DNA from: Candidatus Altimarinota bacterium
GTDB taxonomy: Bacteria; Cyanobacteriota; Cyanobacteriia; Cyanobacteriales; Microcystaceae
Assembly (NCBI GenBank): GCA_012031035.1
Contig: JAAUUT010000027.1
Coordinates: 1 to 49,752, forward strand
Direction of reading: 5' to 3'
DNA length: 49,752 nt
Part shown: in pieces, positions 17,812 through 26,130 of the stretch
Position numbering within the stretch: position 1 is the first letter of the stretch
Layout of the letters: every line of letters begins with the position of its first letter
Translations under genes and position numbers: made by a program
The notes under the pieces: model-generated
Databases searched by the model: none
What the model was told of the DNA's origin: nothing
Seen by the model: the letters and a program-made list of their open reading frames with translations, nothing else

Positions 17812-20169
17812 TTACTGAGCGTTAACAGATTGCAATTGTTTAGCTGAGTGTTGTGAGGAATGAATTTTAACCTTACCATCGATCGCATCTGCGATCGCAA
17901 CGTCGCCATCATTGACTTCGCCAGAGAGAATAGATTCGGCTAAACTATCCTCTAACAATCTCATAATGGCACGGCGCAGAGGTCTAGCACCATAGCTAGG
18001 ATCGTAACCTTCGCGAACGACTAACGCTTTAAACGCTTCGGTCACTTCTAAGGTAATATCCCGTTGTTCCTTTAACTGAGTTGCGATTTCTTTGAGGAGA
18101 AGATCGGCAATTTGTCCAATCTCAGGTTTCGCCAACTGACGGAAGATAATAATGTCGTCGAGACGGTTGAGGAATTCGGGACGGAAGTATAACTTGAGAT
18201 CCTCGTTAACCAAGCTGCGAATGCGGTTGTATTGCGCTTCGGCGAGGTCTTCGGTCGCCTCGAAACCAAAACTGCTTCCACCCTTTTCGATCGCCTTAGA
18301 ACCCACGTTCGAGGTCATAATAATCAAGGTATTTTTAAAATCTACCGTGCGACCTTTAGAATCGGTCAAACGACCGTCATCCAAGAGTTGCAGGAGCATA
18401 TTAAAAACATCGGGGTGTGCTTTTTCGATCTCGTCGAAGAGAATGACTGTATAAGGTTGGCGGCGGACTGCTTCGGTGAGTTGTCCTCCTTCCTCATAAC
18501 CGATGAATCCTGGCGGCGAACCGATCAGCTTCGATACGGTATGAGATTCCATAAATTCCGACATATCGAGTCGAATCATCTTATCGGGAGAACCGAAGAG
18601 ATACGTTGCGAGTGCTTTAGTCAGTTCGGTTTTGCCAACTCCGGTCGGGCCTGCGAAAATAAAACTCGCGATCGGTCGGTTGGGATCTTTCATGCCAACT
18701 CTGGAACGACGAATCGCCCTCGAAACGGCTTTGATAGCGTCTTCTTGACCGATTAAGCGTTCGTGCAATCTCGCTTCTAAACGCAACAAGGATTCGGATT
18801 CGGATTCGGCAATTTTGTTAACGGGGATACCCGTCCAAGAACCGACAATGGTTGCAATTTCCTCTTCATCGACAACGGGAACTAGTGCTTGAGGATGAAT
18901 CGGACTTTGTTGTCCTCCCTTGTTCGTCGAATGTCTGAGGTGTACGCGCGAACCTGCTTCGTCGATCAAATCGATCGCCTTATCGGGAAGGAAACGATCC
19001 GAAATATATCGATCTGAGAGTTTAGCAGCGTTTTCTAAGGCGCGATCGCTAAATTTAACTTTATGAAAGTCTTCGTAGGTTTTCCGCAGTCCTTGCAGGA
19101 TTTCGATGGTTTCTTCGACGGAGGGTTCGCCTACCATTACGGGTTGAAAGCGACGCTCTAGAGCGGCATCTCGCTCGATATACTGACGATATTCGTTAAG
19201 GGTTGTCGTACCCAAACATCGTAATTCGCCTCTCGCAAGCGCGGGTTTGAGCATATTGGCAGCATCCATCGCACCACCCATTGCGCCAGCGCCGACTAGG
19301 TTATGGATTTCGTCGATAACGAGAATGATATTGCCAGATTGACGAACTTCCTCGACAACCGCTTTGAGACGTTCTTCAAATTCTCCTCTAAAGCGGGTTC
19401 CGGCAATTAATAACCCCATGTCGAGGCTAATTACTTGCTTGTCTTTGAGGATTTCGGGAATGTCGCCGCTAACGATACGTTGGGCGAGTCCTTCTGCGAT
19501 CGCAGTTTTTCCGACTCCTGGTTCGCCTACTAAAACGGGATTATTTTTGGTGCGGCGACCAAGAATCTGAATAGTGCGTTCGACTTCTTTAGAACGTCCG
19601 ATAACGGGGTCGATTTGTTCGGAGGCGGCCCGTTTGGTTAAATCGATGCCAAACTCTTCTAGCGTCGGTTTCCGGTTCGCTTGACCGCCCATTCCAAAGG
19701 GGTTATTTCGTTGTGCGCCAACCGTTGCTGCTGCTTGTTCTCCAGCTTTTTGGATGAGTATGACTCGCAGGTTAGCTAAGTCAACGTCTTGTCGAACTAA
19801 TATTTTTGCTGCGACTGTTTCTGGCGAAGACGCGATCGCCAGTAAAATATGTTCTGTGCCAATCGATTTACCCCCTAACTGACGAGCTTCTTGAAGCGAT
19901 TGCTCAAAAAGACGCTTGAGTGCTGGGGTAAAAGGAATATTGGCGGGACTATATCCAGGCCCTTTACCCGTCAATTCTTCTACACTTCGTCGCGTCTTTT
20001 GAAGGGTAATACCTAGATCTTGTAGAACCGTTGCAGCGATCGCGGTTCCTTCGCCAATCAATCCCAACAGGATATGTTCGCTTCCTACTAAATTATGTCC
20101 GGTGCGACGGGCCTCTTCCTGAGCGAAGATGATGGCTTTGATTGCTTTTTCGTTGAAGTACTCAAACAC
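17812..20169 (-). CDS. ClpC-type AAA+ unfoldase lacking the middle (M) domain
   Basis: A 785-residue Hsp100 chaperone that should feed proteins to ClpP. The order is two Clp N repeats (residues 1-145), D1 with Walker A GEPGVGKT (215-222) and Walker B VIDE (284-287), then D2 with Walker A GPTGVGKT (507-514) and Walker B LFDE (577-580). The SFGF at 633-636 corresponds to the ClpP-docking loop. Ordinary ClpC has a coiled UVR-type middle domain of about 50 residues between AGSRV and VVDEEEIA. Here only some 22 residues (about 411-432) fill that place. Adaptor control and the resting state depend on this domain in other ClpC proteins, so regulation should differ. It is probably a second ClpC beside a standard copy elsewhere (inference). 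GTG start. Confidence 0.9.
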   Translation of the reverse strand: MFEYFNEKAIKAIIFAQEEARRTGHNLVGSEHILLGLIGEGTAIAATVLQDLGITLQKTRRSVEELTGKGPGYSPANIPFTPALKRLFEQSLQEARQLGGKSIGTEHILLAIASSPETVAAKILVRQDVDLANLRVILIQKAGEQAAATVGAQRNNPFGMGGQANRKPTLEEFGIDLTKRAASEQIDPVIGRSKEVERTIQILGRRTKNNPVLVGEPGVGKTAIAEGLAQRIVSGDIPEILKDKQVISLDMGLLIAGTRFRGEFEERLKAVVEEVRQSGNIILVIDEIHNLVGAGAMGGAMDAANMLKPALARGELRCLGTTTLNEYRQYIERDAALERRFQPVMVGEPSVEETIEILQGLRKTYEDFHKVKFSDRALENAAKLSDRYISDRFLPDKAIDLIDEAGSRVHLRHSTNKGGQQSPIHPQALVPVVDEEEIATIVGSWTGIPVNKIAESESESLLRLEARLHERLIGQEDAIKAVSRAIRRSRVGMKDPNRPIASFIFAGPTGVGKTELTKALATYLFGSPDKMIRLDMSEFMESHTVSKLIGSPPGFIGYEEGGQLTEAVRRQPYTVILFDEIEKAHPDVFNMLLQLLDDGRLTDSKGRTVDFKNTLIIMTSNVGSKAIEKGGSSFGFEATEDLAEAQYNRIRSLVNEDLKLYFRPEFLNRLDDIIIFRQLAKPEIGQIADLLLKEIATQLKEQRDITLEVTEAFKALVVREGYDPSYGARPLRRAIMRLLEDSLAESILSGEVNDGDVAIADAIDGKVKIHSSQHSAKQLQSVNAQ

Positions 20170-20316
20170 GATCCGAAACTCCGGTTTCTTAAGATTTCTT
20201 CATCTTTTTTTACTTTACTGTTCTCCCTATTAGAAAGTGCAGTGGGAAAACCCGTAATTTGAAAGGGGGGGTTGGGTAGTAGTTTATTACTTTTTATTAA
20301 AAGACAAGTTCAAAAA

Positions 20317-21726
20317 TTACATCTGTTCTAATTCTTTTCCCTTGGTTTCCTTAACTAAAAAAGCCACAAAAAAGAGAGATATCGCCGCCGCCGTCGCGTA
20401 CAAACCATAAGCAGTACCGAGTCCAACAGTAGATAGAAGCGGAGGAAAAGTGGTAGAAACGAGAAAATTGGCTACCCATTGAATAGCGGCAGCTACTGCT
20501 AGCGCCGAAGCGCGAATCTTGTTATTAAACATTTCTCCCAAGAGAACCCAAACAATCGGCCCCCAGGAAAACCCAAAACAGAAAACATAGAGGTTAGCAG
20601 CAACCAGCGCAAGCAATCCAGCAGAACCGCTTAAAGTGGGTTGACCGTTAACAATATCGGCATGGCTAAACACATAAGACATCGTTCCTAACGTTAGGGT
20701 CATGCCAATCGAACCGAGGATAAGAAGCGGTTTGCGACCAAATTTATCCACAAACGCGATCGCGATTAGCGTTGTCAAAATATTAATCGCACCCGTAATC
20801 GCCGTAATCCAAAGTGAATCTCGTTCTGTAAACCCGACAGCCTGCCATAAAACACTACTGTAATAAAAGATAACGTTAATCCCAACAAACTGTTGAAAAA
20901 TAGATAGTCCCATGCCTATCCAAACAATTGGCAGCAATCCGCCAGACCTACTGAGAAGATCGGAAAATTTGGGTTTGCGCTCCCGAAGCACGGTTTGCTG
21001 AATTTCTCGAACTTTAGCGCGAACATCGCCGCCTTCAACCTTTGCTAACACGCTAGCTGCATCGTCTTCTCGACCTTGAGCGACCAAGTAGCGGGGAGAT
21101 TCGGGAATCCTTAAAGCCCCAATTCCGTAAAGCACAGCAGGCGGGATTTCCGTCCAAAACATCCAACGCCAGGCAGCAATATTAAATAACCACGGATTCG
21201 CTGCCGAACCCGCGCTTACAGCAATCACATAATCAGCTAACAGGGCAATAAAAATTCCCACAACGATCGCCAATTGTTGAAGAGAACCCAACCGACCTCT
21301 GTAACGGGCAGGGGACACCTCAGCGATGTAAGCAGGTGCAATAACGCTAGCCGCCCCAACGCCAAGACCGCCTAACACCCGCCAAAAGATAAAGTCCCCA
21401 ATTCCGACTGCTATGCCCGAACCAATGGCACTAATAGTAAATAAAATCGACGCTATTATCATTGTCTTGACGCGACCGTAGCGATCGGCTATTTGTCCGG
21501 CAAAAAAAGCGCCAACCGCCGATCCTAACAACGCAGTAGATACTGATAAACCAATCGCCCAAGATGTTGCGTTGAAGGCATCATACAAAGCGCTGACGGC
21601 TCCGTTGATGACAGCCGTGTCAAATCCAAACAAAAACCCTCCAAGAGCGGCAGTGCCAGCAATGAGGATGACATACGAGCTATTAAACTTTTTACGATCT
21701 GTTATCGTTTCGTCAAAACGAGTCAT
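20317..21726 (-). CDS. MFS sugar porter (glucose/proton symporter-like)
   Basis: A 469-residue 12-helix major facilitator of the sugar porter family, in the inner membrane. Signatures visible are GGFLFGFDTAVINGAV (helix 1), DRYGRVKTM (loop 2-3), SPARYRGRLGSLQQ, PESPRYLVAQGRED in the central loop, FQQFVGINVIFYYS in helix 7 and DKFGRKPLLILG in the second half. GINVIFYYS and the PESPRYL loop are typical for hexose carriers such as cyanobacterial GlcP and bacterial XylE/GalP. It begins 23 bases after the stop of an outer-membrane porin gene on the same strand, so the two probably form one operon carrying sugar across both membranes (inference). Confidence 0.9.
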   Translation of the reverse strand: MTRFDETITDRKKFNSSYVILIAGTAALGGFLFGFDTAVINGAVSALYDAFNATSWAIGLSVSTALLGSAVGAFFAGQIADRYGRVKTMIIASILFTISAIGSGIAVGIGDFIFWRVLGGLGVGAASVIAPAYIAEVSPARYRGRLGSLQQLAIVVGIFIALLADYVIAVSAGSAANPWLFNIAAWRWMFWTEIPPAVLYGIGALRIPESPRYLVAQGREDDAASVLAKVEGGDVRAKVREIQQTVLRERKPKFSDLLSRSGGLLPIVWIGMGLSIFQQFVGINVIFYYSSVLWQAVGFTERDSLWITAITGAINILTTLIAIAFVDKFGRKPLLILGSIGMTLTLGTMSYVFSHADIVNGQPTLSGSAGLLALVAANLYVFCFGFSWGPIVWVLLGEMFNNKIRASALAVAAAIQWVANFLVSTTFPPLLSTVGLGTAYGLYATAAAISLFFVAFLVKETKGKELEQM

Positions 21727-21749
21727 AGTATTGATTTCCTTAAAAGTAT

Positions 21750-23327
21750 TTAAAAATTAAATGTCGTGCGTAGGTGTCCTACCCATTGGATATCGTTGCG
21801 ACTATCATTTTCTGGGTTAAGAATGACCCAAAAACCGGGCGTAATGGCAATGTTGTCATTGATTTTGAATCGATAAAAAGCTTCGAGGTGATAAGAAGTG
21901 TCTCGATCCTCCCGAACATTGCTATTAGTAACTTGTGGAGGCAAACCGACCAAAATACCCGGTAAGTTTCCCTCACCCCCAACATCGGGGAACGTTAAAC
22001 CGATCGCGCCGTACCACAAATCCGCACTGTCTCCATCGCTCACGCTAAGGGGAGTCGTTCCCCCGATACCATCGGCAATATTGCTAACTCCAGAGCCTTC
22101 TGCTGTCGCGTGTATATAACCTCCCCAACCGTGGATTTGAAAGTTGGGCGTGATGCGGTAGTAGCCTTGCAGGGTTATAAAATCGCTACTAGTTGCAATC
22201 TCATCGCCGAAGGGTTCTATTGCCAGAAAACTCCCAGTATCTCCGGTGAGATTAACTTCGCCTTTGGGGTAATAAGAACGAGAATAGGCAACTCCAATTA
22301 CTCCAGATTCCCAGTAGTAGGCAAGTTGAGCCAAGGCATTGTAACTGCCATTAAATAACCCACTACCTTCTTCAGGATCGTTAACGTCACCTCCTGCAAC
22401 GTAACCGACCGTAAGGAGCAAATCTTTGGTTATATTCCAATTCAGTGCGCCTCCTCCTCCTCCTCGCCGATAAAGCGGGTTGTATTCCCCAAATTTAGAA
22501 GGAATACCCAATCCATCATCTGCAATTGTTGGTGGAGTAAGGGTATCAGTGATATCCGTGTATCCGATTCCCGTTGGCCCGACAGTAAGCGCGAGGTCAT
22601 TGGTAAGGGGGGTGCGATACAAAAGATGCGGAATTTGTACTCGATTGTTAGAGTTGTCATCGTAGTTCAAGCGCGTCATATTCGTTCCCGTAACATCGGC
22701 AATCGAGCCGAAATTAGAGACTTGTAGGCGCGTTCTCAGTAAATCTTCCCCTGTAAAGCTGGTTTCTAAGTTAAGGCGAATTCTATATGCAAATTGGGTT
22801 TGCGATTTGTCACTATCTCCATTAATGCGATTCCCAAAAGTATCGTTCACCGACCAAATTGTTTGAGCGACAAGCTTGGTTGTCGTCGAGAATTGACGAT
22901 CTTCTAAAAAGGCAACTCGTGATTCTAAATTATCAACGCGCATTCCTAAAGTGGATAATTCAGTTTCAAATTCTTTCGCAAGTCGTTGTAGTGTTTCAGC
23001 GTCTTGTCGCGCGATCGCAATATTTTCTTGCAATAAACGCTCGATTTGTTGCAAGCAAGCATTCAAACCCGCTGCAAATTCCCACCGAGTTACAGCCCTA
23101 TTGCCACGAAATGTATTATCCGAATAACCAGCGATACATCCATAGCTTTCTATTAGTTCTCTAAGCGCTTGAAACGCCCAATCAGATGGCTCGACATCTT
23201 TTAGTTCTGAAACTGATGTTACTTGGGCGAAGGGGTCATTTTCTAATGAATTTGTATCAGGTTCTGCCTGTACTATTGCTGCTGATAGCAATACGGCGAT
23301 CGCAGCAATAGCAAAGTTTGCAAACAT
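21750..23327 (-). CDS. OprB-type outer membrane porin with SLH domain
   Basis: A 525-residue beta-barrel porin. Signal peptide MFANFAIAAIAVLLSAAIVQA, then an SLH domain at about residues 44-105 (DVEPSDWAFQALRELIESYGCIAGYSDNTF, NRAVTRWEFAAGLNAC), which ties cyanobacterial porins to peptidoglycan-linked polysaccharide. A coiled coil follows (about 105-145) and then the OprB-like barrel, ending in phenylalanine (TTFNF) as expected for BamA targeting. Homologues are often labelled 'iron uptake porin', but the sugar porter gene directly downstream argues for carbohydrate. A 13-bp inverted repeat sits upstream of its start. Confidence 0.9.
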   Translation of the reverse strand: MFANFAIAAIAVLLSAAIVQAEPDTNSLENDPFAQVTSVSELKDVEPSDWAFQALRELIESYGCIAGYSDNTFRGNRAVTRWEFAAGLNACLQQIERLLQENIAIARQDAETLQRLAKEFETELSTLGMRVDNLESRVAFLEDRQFSTTTKLVAQTIWSVNDTFGNRINGDSDKSQTQFAYRIRLNLETSFTGEDLLRTRLQVSNFGSIADVTGTNMTRLNYDDNSNNRVQIPHLLYRTPLTNDLALTVGPTGIGYTDITDTLTPPTIADDGLGIPSKFGEYNPLYRRGGGGGALNWNITKDLLLTVGYVAGGDVNDPEEGSGLFNGSYNALAQLAYYWESGVIGVAYSRSYYPKGEVNLTGDTGSFLAIEPFGDEIATSSDFITLQGYYRITPNFQIHGWGGYIHATAEGSGVSNIADGIGGTTPLSVSDGDSADLWYGAIGLTFPDVGGEGNLPGILVGLPPQVTNSNVREDRDTSYHLEAFYRFKINDNIAITPGFWVILNPENDSRNDIQWVGHLRTTFNF

Positions 23328-23358
23328 TTACTTTTGCCTCGCTTCTAAGTAGATGTTT

Positions 23359-23397
23359 ATTGATTTTTTAATTCTTAAATTGTTTTAAAAAATCAAT
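23359..23397. repeat. 13-bp perfect inverted repeat upstream of porin gene
   Basis: ATTGATTTTTTAA at 23359-23371 pairs exactly with TTAAAAAATCAAT at 23385-23397 across a 13-base loop. It starts 31 bases upstream of the porin ATG and could be a leader hairpin or an operator for the porin-sugar-porter unit. The rest of the 365-base gap (23328-23692) is AT-rich and I see no gene in it. Confidence 0.5.
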
Positions 23398-23692
23398 TAA
23401 TTTGATAATAAAAAAGATAAAGTCTATACACGCCAAATGAAAATTGTAAAGCTTCAAACTAGACGCTTTCGACTTTGTTAGTTTTATATAGACTAATCTC
23501 TATTGTTATCTTAACTCTACTAATATGATGAGTTTCATCTATCTAAAGTTAAGCTTTGATTATTGAATCGCGCCTACATTCCCGATTTTACTAGTAGCAA
23601 AAATGACTGTAATGTGTTATAAAACAAAGTCAATTGAATGGTTAAAATTTTAAGATTTGTAACTTAACTTTCCTAGCGCAAAATAAGATTTA

Positions 23693-23986
23693 TTAAGAAT
23701 TAGATTCTGATTCTTCTGAATTTGTCCACAAAAGTTTTAGCGCTATGGAAGCAAATCCAATCGCTGCGATCGCTTTGAGAATTCGCGCGGGTAAAAACTG
23801 AGCAATACTACCCCCTGCAATGACTCCGATAAAGCTGGCGAGAATTAAAGCGGCGATCGAGCCAAAAAAGACAGCGCGAGGCGATTTGGAACTACCTCCC
23901 AGCGCGATCGCCGCTAATTGACTTTTATCTCCAATTTCTGCCAAAAATACCGTAATAAAACTCAGACCAAATAATTGCCAATCCAT
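23693..23986 (-). CDS. half-sized GDT1/TMEM165 family exporter (UPF0016), subunit 1
   Basis: A 97-residue membrane protein with three hydrophobic segments and one copy of the family signature E-x-G-D-[KR]-[ST] (EIGDKS, residues 17-22). GDT1 proteins, including cyanobacterial Mnx, have two such copies and export Mn2+ (or Ca2+). Half-sized forms exist in cyanobacteria and are thought to work as pairs. The partner gene lies 54 bases upstream on the same strand. A heptamer repeat fills that gap. Manganese matters for the photosystem II cluster and psb30 is about 1 kb away, though this may be coincidental. Confidence 0.85.
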   Translation of the reverse strand: MDWQLFGLSFITVFLAEIGDKSQLAAIALGGSSKSPRAVFFGSIAALILASFIGVIAGGSIAQFLPARILKAIAAIGFASIALKLLWTNSEESESNS

Positions 23987-24000
23987 TTTAGAAAAATTAT

Positions 24001-24021
24001 GAATGATGAATGATGAATTAT
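24001..24021. repeat. heptamer tandem repeat (GAATGAT/GAATTAT)
   Basis: GAATGAT at 24001-24007 and 24008-24014, then GAATTAT at 24015-24021. It lies between the two half-size GDT1 genes and belongs to the TGAATTA repeat family found in several other gaps. Confidence 0.65.
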
Positions 24022-24040
24022 GAAAATATTGTCTTTACTT

Positions 24041-24397
24041 TTATGTGCTAGTAATTACATCGCCTATTAATAGGCTAGTAATAAATAGTAAAAGTAAAGC
24101 AACTGCAAAATTTAAAATCTTGGGAGATAAGCGTCTCGCTACCCAACGACCGATGAGAACGCCAATTAAACTAGTAGCAATTAAAGCGGTAGCAGAACCG
24201 AGAAAAACAATCCAAGGAGACTGAGATTCTGCACTCATTAACAAAGTAGATAACTGGGTTTTATCTCCCATCTCCGCTAGAAAGATGGTTAAAAACGTAG
24301 AGCTAAAAACTGACCAGAAGTTCAAGTTAGCTTTTTTGTCTGCTGGAGTTGGCGTTTCTTGAGTCGGTTTTATTTCAACTGACTGAATCGAAGTCAT
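24041..24397 (-). CDS. half-sized GDT1/TMEM165 family exporter (UPF0016), subunit 2
   Basis: A 118-residue partner of the downstream half-size gene. The cytoplasmic N-terminus of about 25 residues is rich in Pro and Lys. The signature EMGDKT occurs at residues 42-47 in helix 1, and two further hydrophobic segments follow (WIVFLGSATALIATSLIGVLIG, ILNFAVALLLLFITSLLIG). The two genes resemble each other as duplicates and together would equal one full-length GDT1 protein. It starts at an ATG. Metal specificity is inferred from the family; the gap to the next gene (24398-24507) shows no recognisable manganese riboswitch. Confidence 0.85.
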   Translation of the reverse strand: MTSIQSVEIKPTQETPTPADKKANLNFWSVFSSTFLTIFLAEMGDKTQLSTLLMSAESQSPWIVFLGSATALIATSLIGVLIGRWVARRLSPKILNFAVALLLLFITSLLIGDVITST

Positions 24398-24507
24398 GCA
24401 ATTGTTAGGGTGAAATTTTTCATACTTTTCTCATTTTTGCAAAAATTGGTCAAAGTGTCACCCCAAGTCATCAGTCATAGGTAGTAATATCGTTGCTAAT
24501 TTCTTAG

Positions 24508-24852
24508 TCAGTAATCTTCAGTATAGCGAAACATCTCTTGGCTGTTTCTTCCGTAAACGCCTTCGATCTGCTGTTTGCAGCAATCTATGGCAAAATCATT
24601 AAACTCTGATGCGTCTACGCCATACATCTGCTCGAAAATATCGGGTTTTACGCGACAAAAACGCGGACGTTGTTCGTAAATCGTGCATTCTCGCGTATCG
24701 CTATTGAAATGAATACACCATCCTTCTTTCCCAACCATGCTTAGATAGAGTGTCAATTCTTCTGGTGATAAATATTCTTCTAAGTCTGGGCGATCGCTTG
24801 GTTCGAGATGACAGCAAGCTCCGCAATATTCTACACATCGCCAGGTTTTCAC
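24508..24852 (-). CDS. YkgJ family cysteine-cluster protein
   Basis: A small cytoplasmic protein of 114 residues with the cysteine pattern of the YkgJ family, which probably binds zinc or an iron-sulfur cluster. CVEYCGACCHL is near the start, GWCIHFNSDTRECTIYEQRPRFCR in the middle, and DCCKQQIEGVYG near the end. I choose the GTG at 24852 (MKTWRCVEYCGACCHL): AAGGA lies eight bases before it and homologues begin here. An upstream TTG at 24921 would add 23 residues of low conservation. It is divergent from psb30 (155 bases apart). Its job is unknown. Confidence 0.85.
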   Translation of the reverse strand: MKTWRCVEYCGACCHLEPSDRPDLEEYLSPEELTLYLSMVGKEGWCIHFNSDTRECTIYEQRPRFCRVKPDIFEQMYGVDASEFNDFAIDCCKQQIEGVYGRNSQEMFRYTEDY

Positions 24853-25007
24853 AGCACTTGTCCTTACTTTCTGAAACAAAAGTTTATGTATTTTTGTATC
24901 TTTCCTGAAAAAGAGTGGCAAATCGCTAGGTAAGATCGAAACACAGATTACCTATTATGGTATTATTCAGCTACTCAATTGACAGAGTATTAAAACTGGG
25001 AGGAACA

Positions 25008-25148
25008 ATGGATTTTCTGACAAACTTTTTAGATCCTGTGGCGGGACTTAACTGGTCAGTAATTTTTAATTTAGTTTTTGTATCTTTAATTATGATTGCT
25101 GGACCAGTAGTTGTCTTTTTGCTAGCCTTCCGAGGTGGAGATCTATAA
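25008..25148 (+). CDS. psb30: photosystem II reaction center protein Psb30 (Ycf12)
   Basis: A 46-residue single-helix subunit of photosystem II. The C-terminal half, LIMIAGPVVVFLLAFRGGDL, is the recognisable Psb30/Ycf12 stretch; residues 1-15 extend beyond the shortest known forms. The ATG at 25008 follows GGAGGA closely and is preferred over an in-frame ATG 17 codons upstream. Psb30 sits beside PsbJ and cytochrome b559 and stabilises the complex. A hairpin-poly(T) terminator follows the stop. It is a monocistronic gene. Confidence 0.88.
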   Translation: MDFLTNFLDPVAGLNWSVIFNLVFVSLIMIAGPVVVFLLAFRGGDL

Positions 25149-25181
25149 GATTAATTTTTTATCAAAGTTAGCTTTAAAAAA

Positions 25182-25213
25182 CCCTTCCTAATTATTAGGA
25201 TGGGAATTTTTTT
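25182..25213 (+). terminator. rho-independent terminator after psb30
   Basis: CCCTTCCTAA at 25182-25191 and TTAGGATGGG at 25195-25204 form a 10-bp stem with one mismatch and a 3-base loop, followed by seven T at 25207-25213. It starts 34 bases after the psb30 stop. Confidence 0.8.
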
Positions 25214-25232
25214 AGGTAATAAATTTTAGTAA

Positions 25233-25883
25233 TTATAGTCGTGCGACTTCATTCGTTACTAAATTAACGAGTTTAGGCGCGATCGCATATAATGGCAGCA
25301 CCCAATCGACTTTTCCCGTTGCGATCGCCGCTTTGGGCATCGTGAAAAACTCGCTAGTTGTCTCATCTTGAGCGATCGCTATACCGCCATGCTTTTTAAT
25401 CGAGATCGTGCCTAATGCACCATCACTATTCCTGCCTGTTAAAACGACTGAAATTGCACGAGTTTTGTAAATTGTAGCAAGCGATCTGAACAGCAAATCT
25501 GCTGCTGGACGAACAAAGTTAAGTTTGGGTGAATCAGACAGCAATAATGTCCCATCAGGATTGATGAGTATATGGCGATCGGGAACCAAGGTGTAAATTA
25601 TTCCTGGTCGCAGCAACAGTCCGGTTCGTGCTGATTCGACTTGCAGCGAAGTCGAGCGACTGAGAATGTCCGTCAAGTAACTAGGAAAGTTTGCACTTGT
25701 ATGTTGCACGACGACGATCGCTGCGGGGAAGTCGGCAGGCAGAGTAGAGACAATCGTCTGAATAGCACGCAATCCACCTTGAGAAGCTGCAATGCCAATG
25801 ACATTGTAAGCCACATTGGGAAAGTGAGATAAAACTCGATGAGGAGGGTTTTCAAGCGTTTTGTTAAACACCTTTGTCTCCAT
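25233..25883 (-). CDS. stand-alone CheB-type methylesterase domain protein
   Basis: A 216-residue protein equal to the catalytic domain of CheB, the protein-glutamate methylesterase that removes methyl groups from chemoreceptors. Catalytic triad candidates are Ser34 (GIAASQGG), His61 (VVVQHTS) and Asp154 (GRNSDGA). The usual TGMGSDG loop reads TGRNSDG and GASAGG reads AASQGG, both tolerated. No receiver domain precedes it, and no cheR, receptor or other chemotaxis gene is near. It may act on a cyanobacterial receptor encoded elsewhere or have another esterase role. ATG start. It is divergent from the Crp/Fnr regulator gene. Confidence 0.85.
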   Translation of the reverse strand: METKVFNKTLENPPHRVLSHFPNVAYNVIGIAASQGGLRAIQTIVSTLPADFPAAIVVVQHTSANFPSYLTDILSRSTSLQVESARTGLLLRPGIIYTLVPDRHILINPDGTLLLSDSPKLNFVRPAADLLFRSLATIYKTRAISVVLTGRNSDGALGTISIKKHGGIAIAQDETTSEFFTMPKAAIATGKVDWVLPLYAIAPKLVNLVTNEVARL

Positions 25884-25916
25884 TAGCGTGAAATTGTCAG
25901 TAGTAGACGTTGAGCT

Positions 25917-25953
25917 ACAGGAGCCAGAATCCAGAATGGATTCTGGCTCCTGT
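25917..25953. promoter_or_regulatory. 17-bp perfect hairpin between cheB-like and crp-like genes
   Basis: ACAGGAGCCAGAATCCA at 25917-25933 pairs without mismatch with 25937-25953 around the loop GAA. On the plus strand it is followed by ATTTTGTTTAAT, a weak T tract, but no plus-strand gene precedes it closely, so it is not an ordinary terminator. It lies in the 247-base gap between two divergent genes. A 12-bp palindrome (ACAATCGATTGT) at 26033-26044 is nearby. Confidence 0.6.
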
Positions 25954-26130
25954 ATTTTGTTTAATAATATTGTACGTTAGCGTACTTTTCTATAAGTTTA
26001 ACGAATTGCTCGTAAAGTTTGTGTATTAAAATACAATCGATTGTTACAAAAATAGTCACCTTAGAAGGAGTTGGGCAAGCTTGTGGATTGGTTATTAATT
26101 AAAGATGCCTCCCTCAAGCAATGAATCGCG

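Noticed and set aside
18232..18756. 174-codon frame antisense to the ClpC-type gene
   Set aside because: The clp gene on the other strand is clearly real and explains the open frame; the product resembles nothing.
24398..24507. Possible manganese riboswitch before the half-size GDT1 genes
   Set aside because: No yybP-ykoY-like conserved core is visible; only short A/T symmetry.
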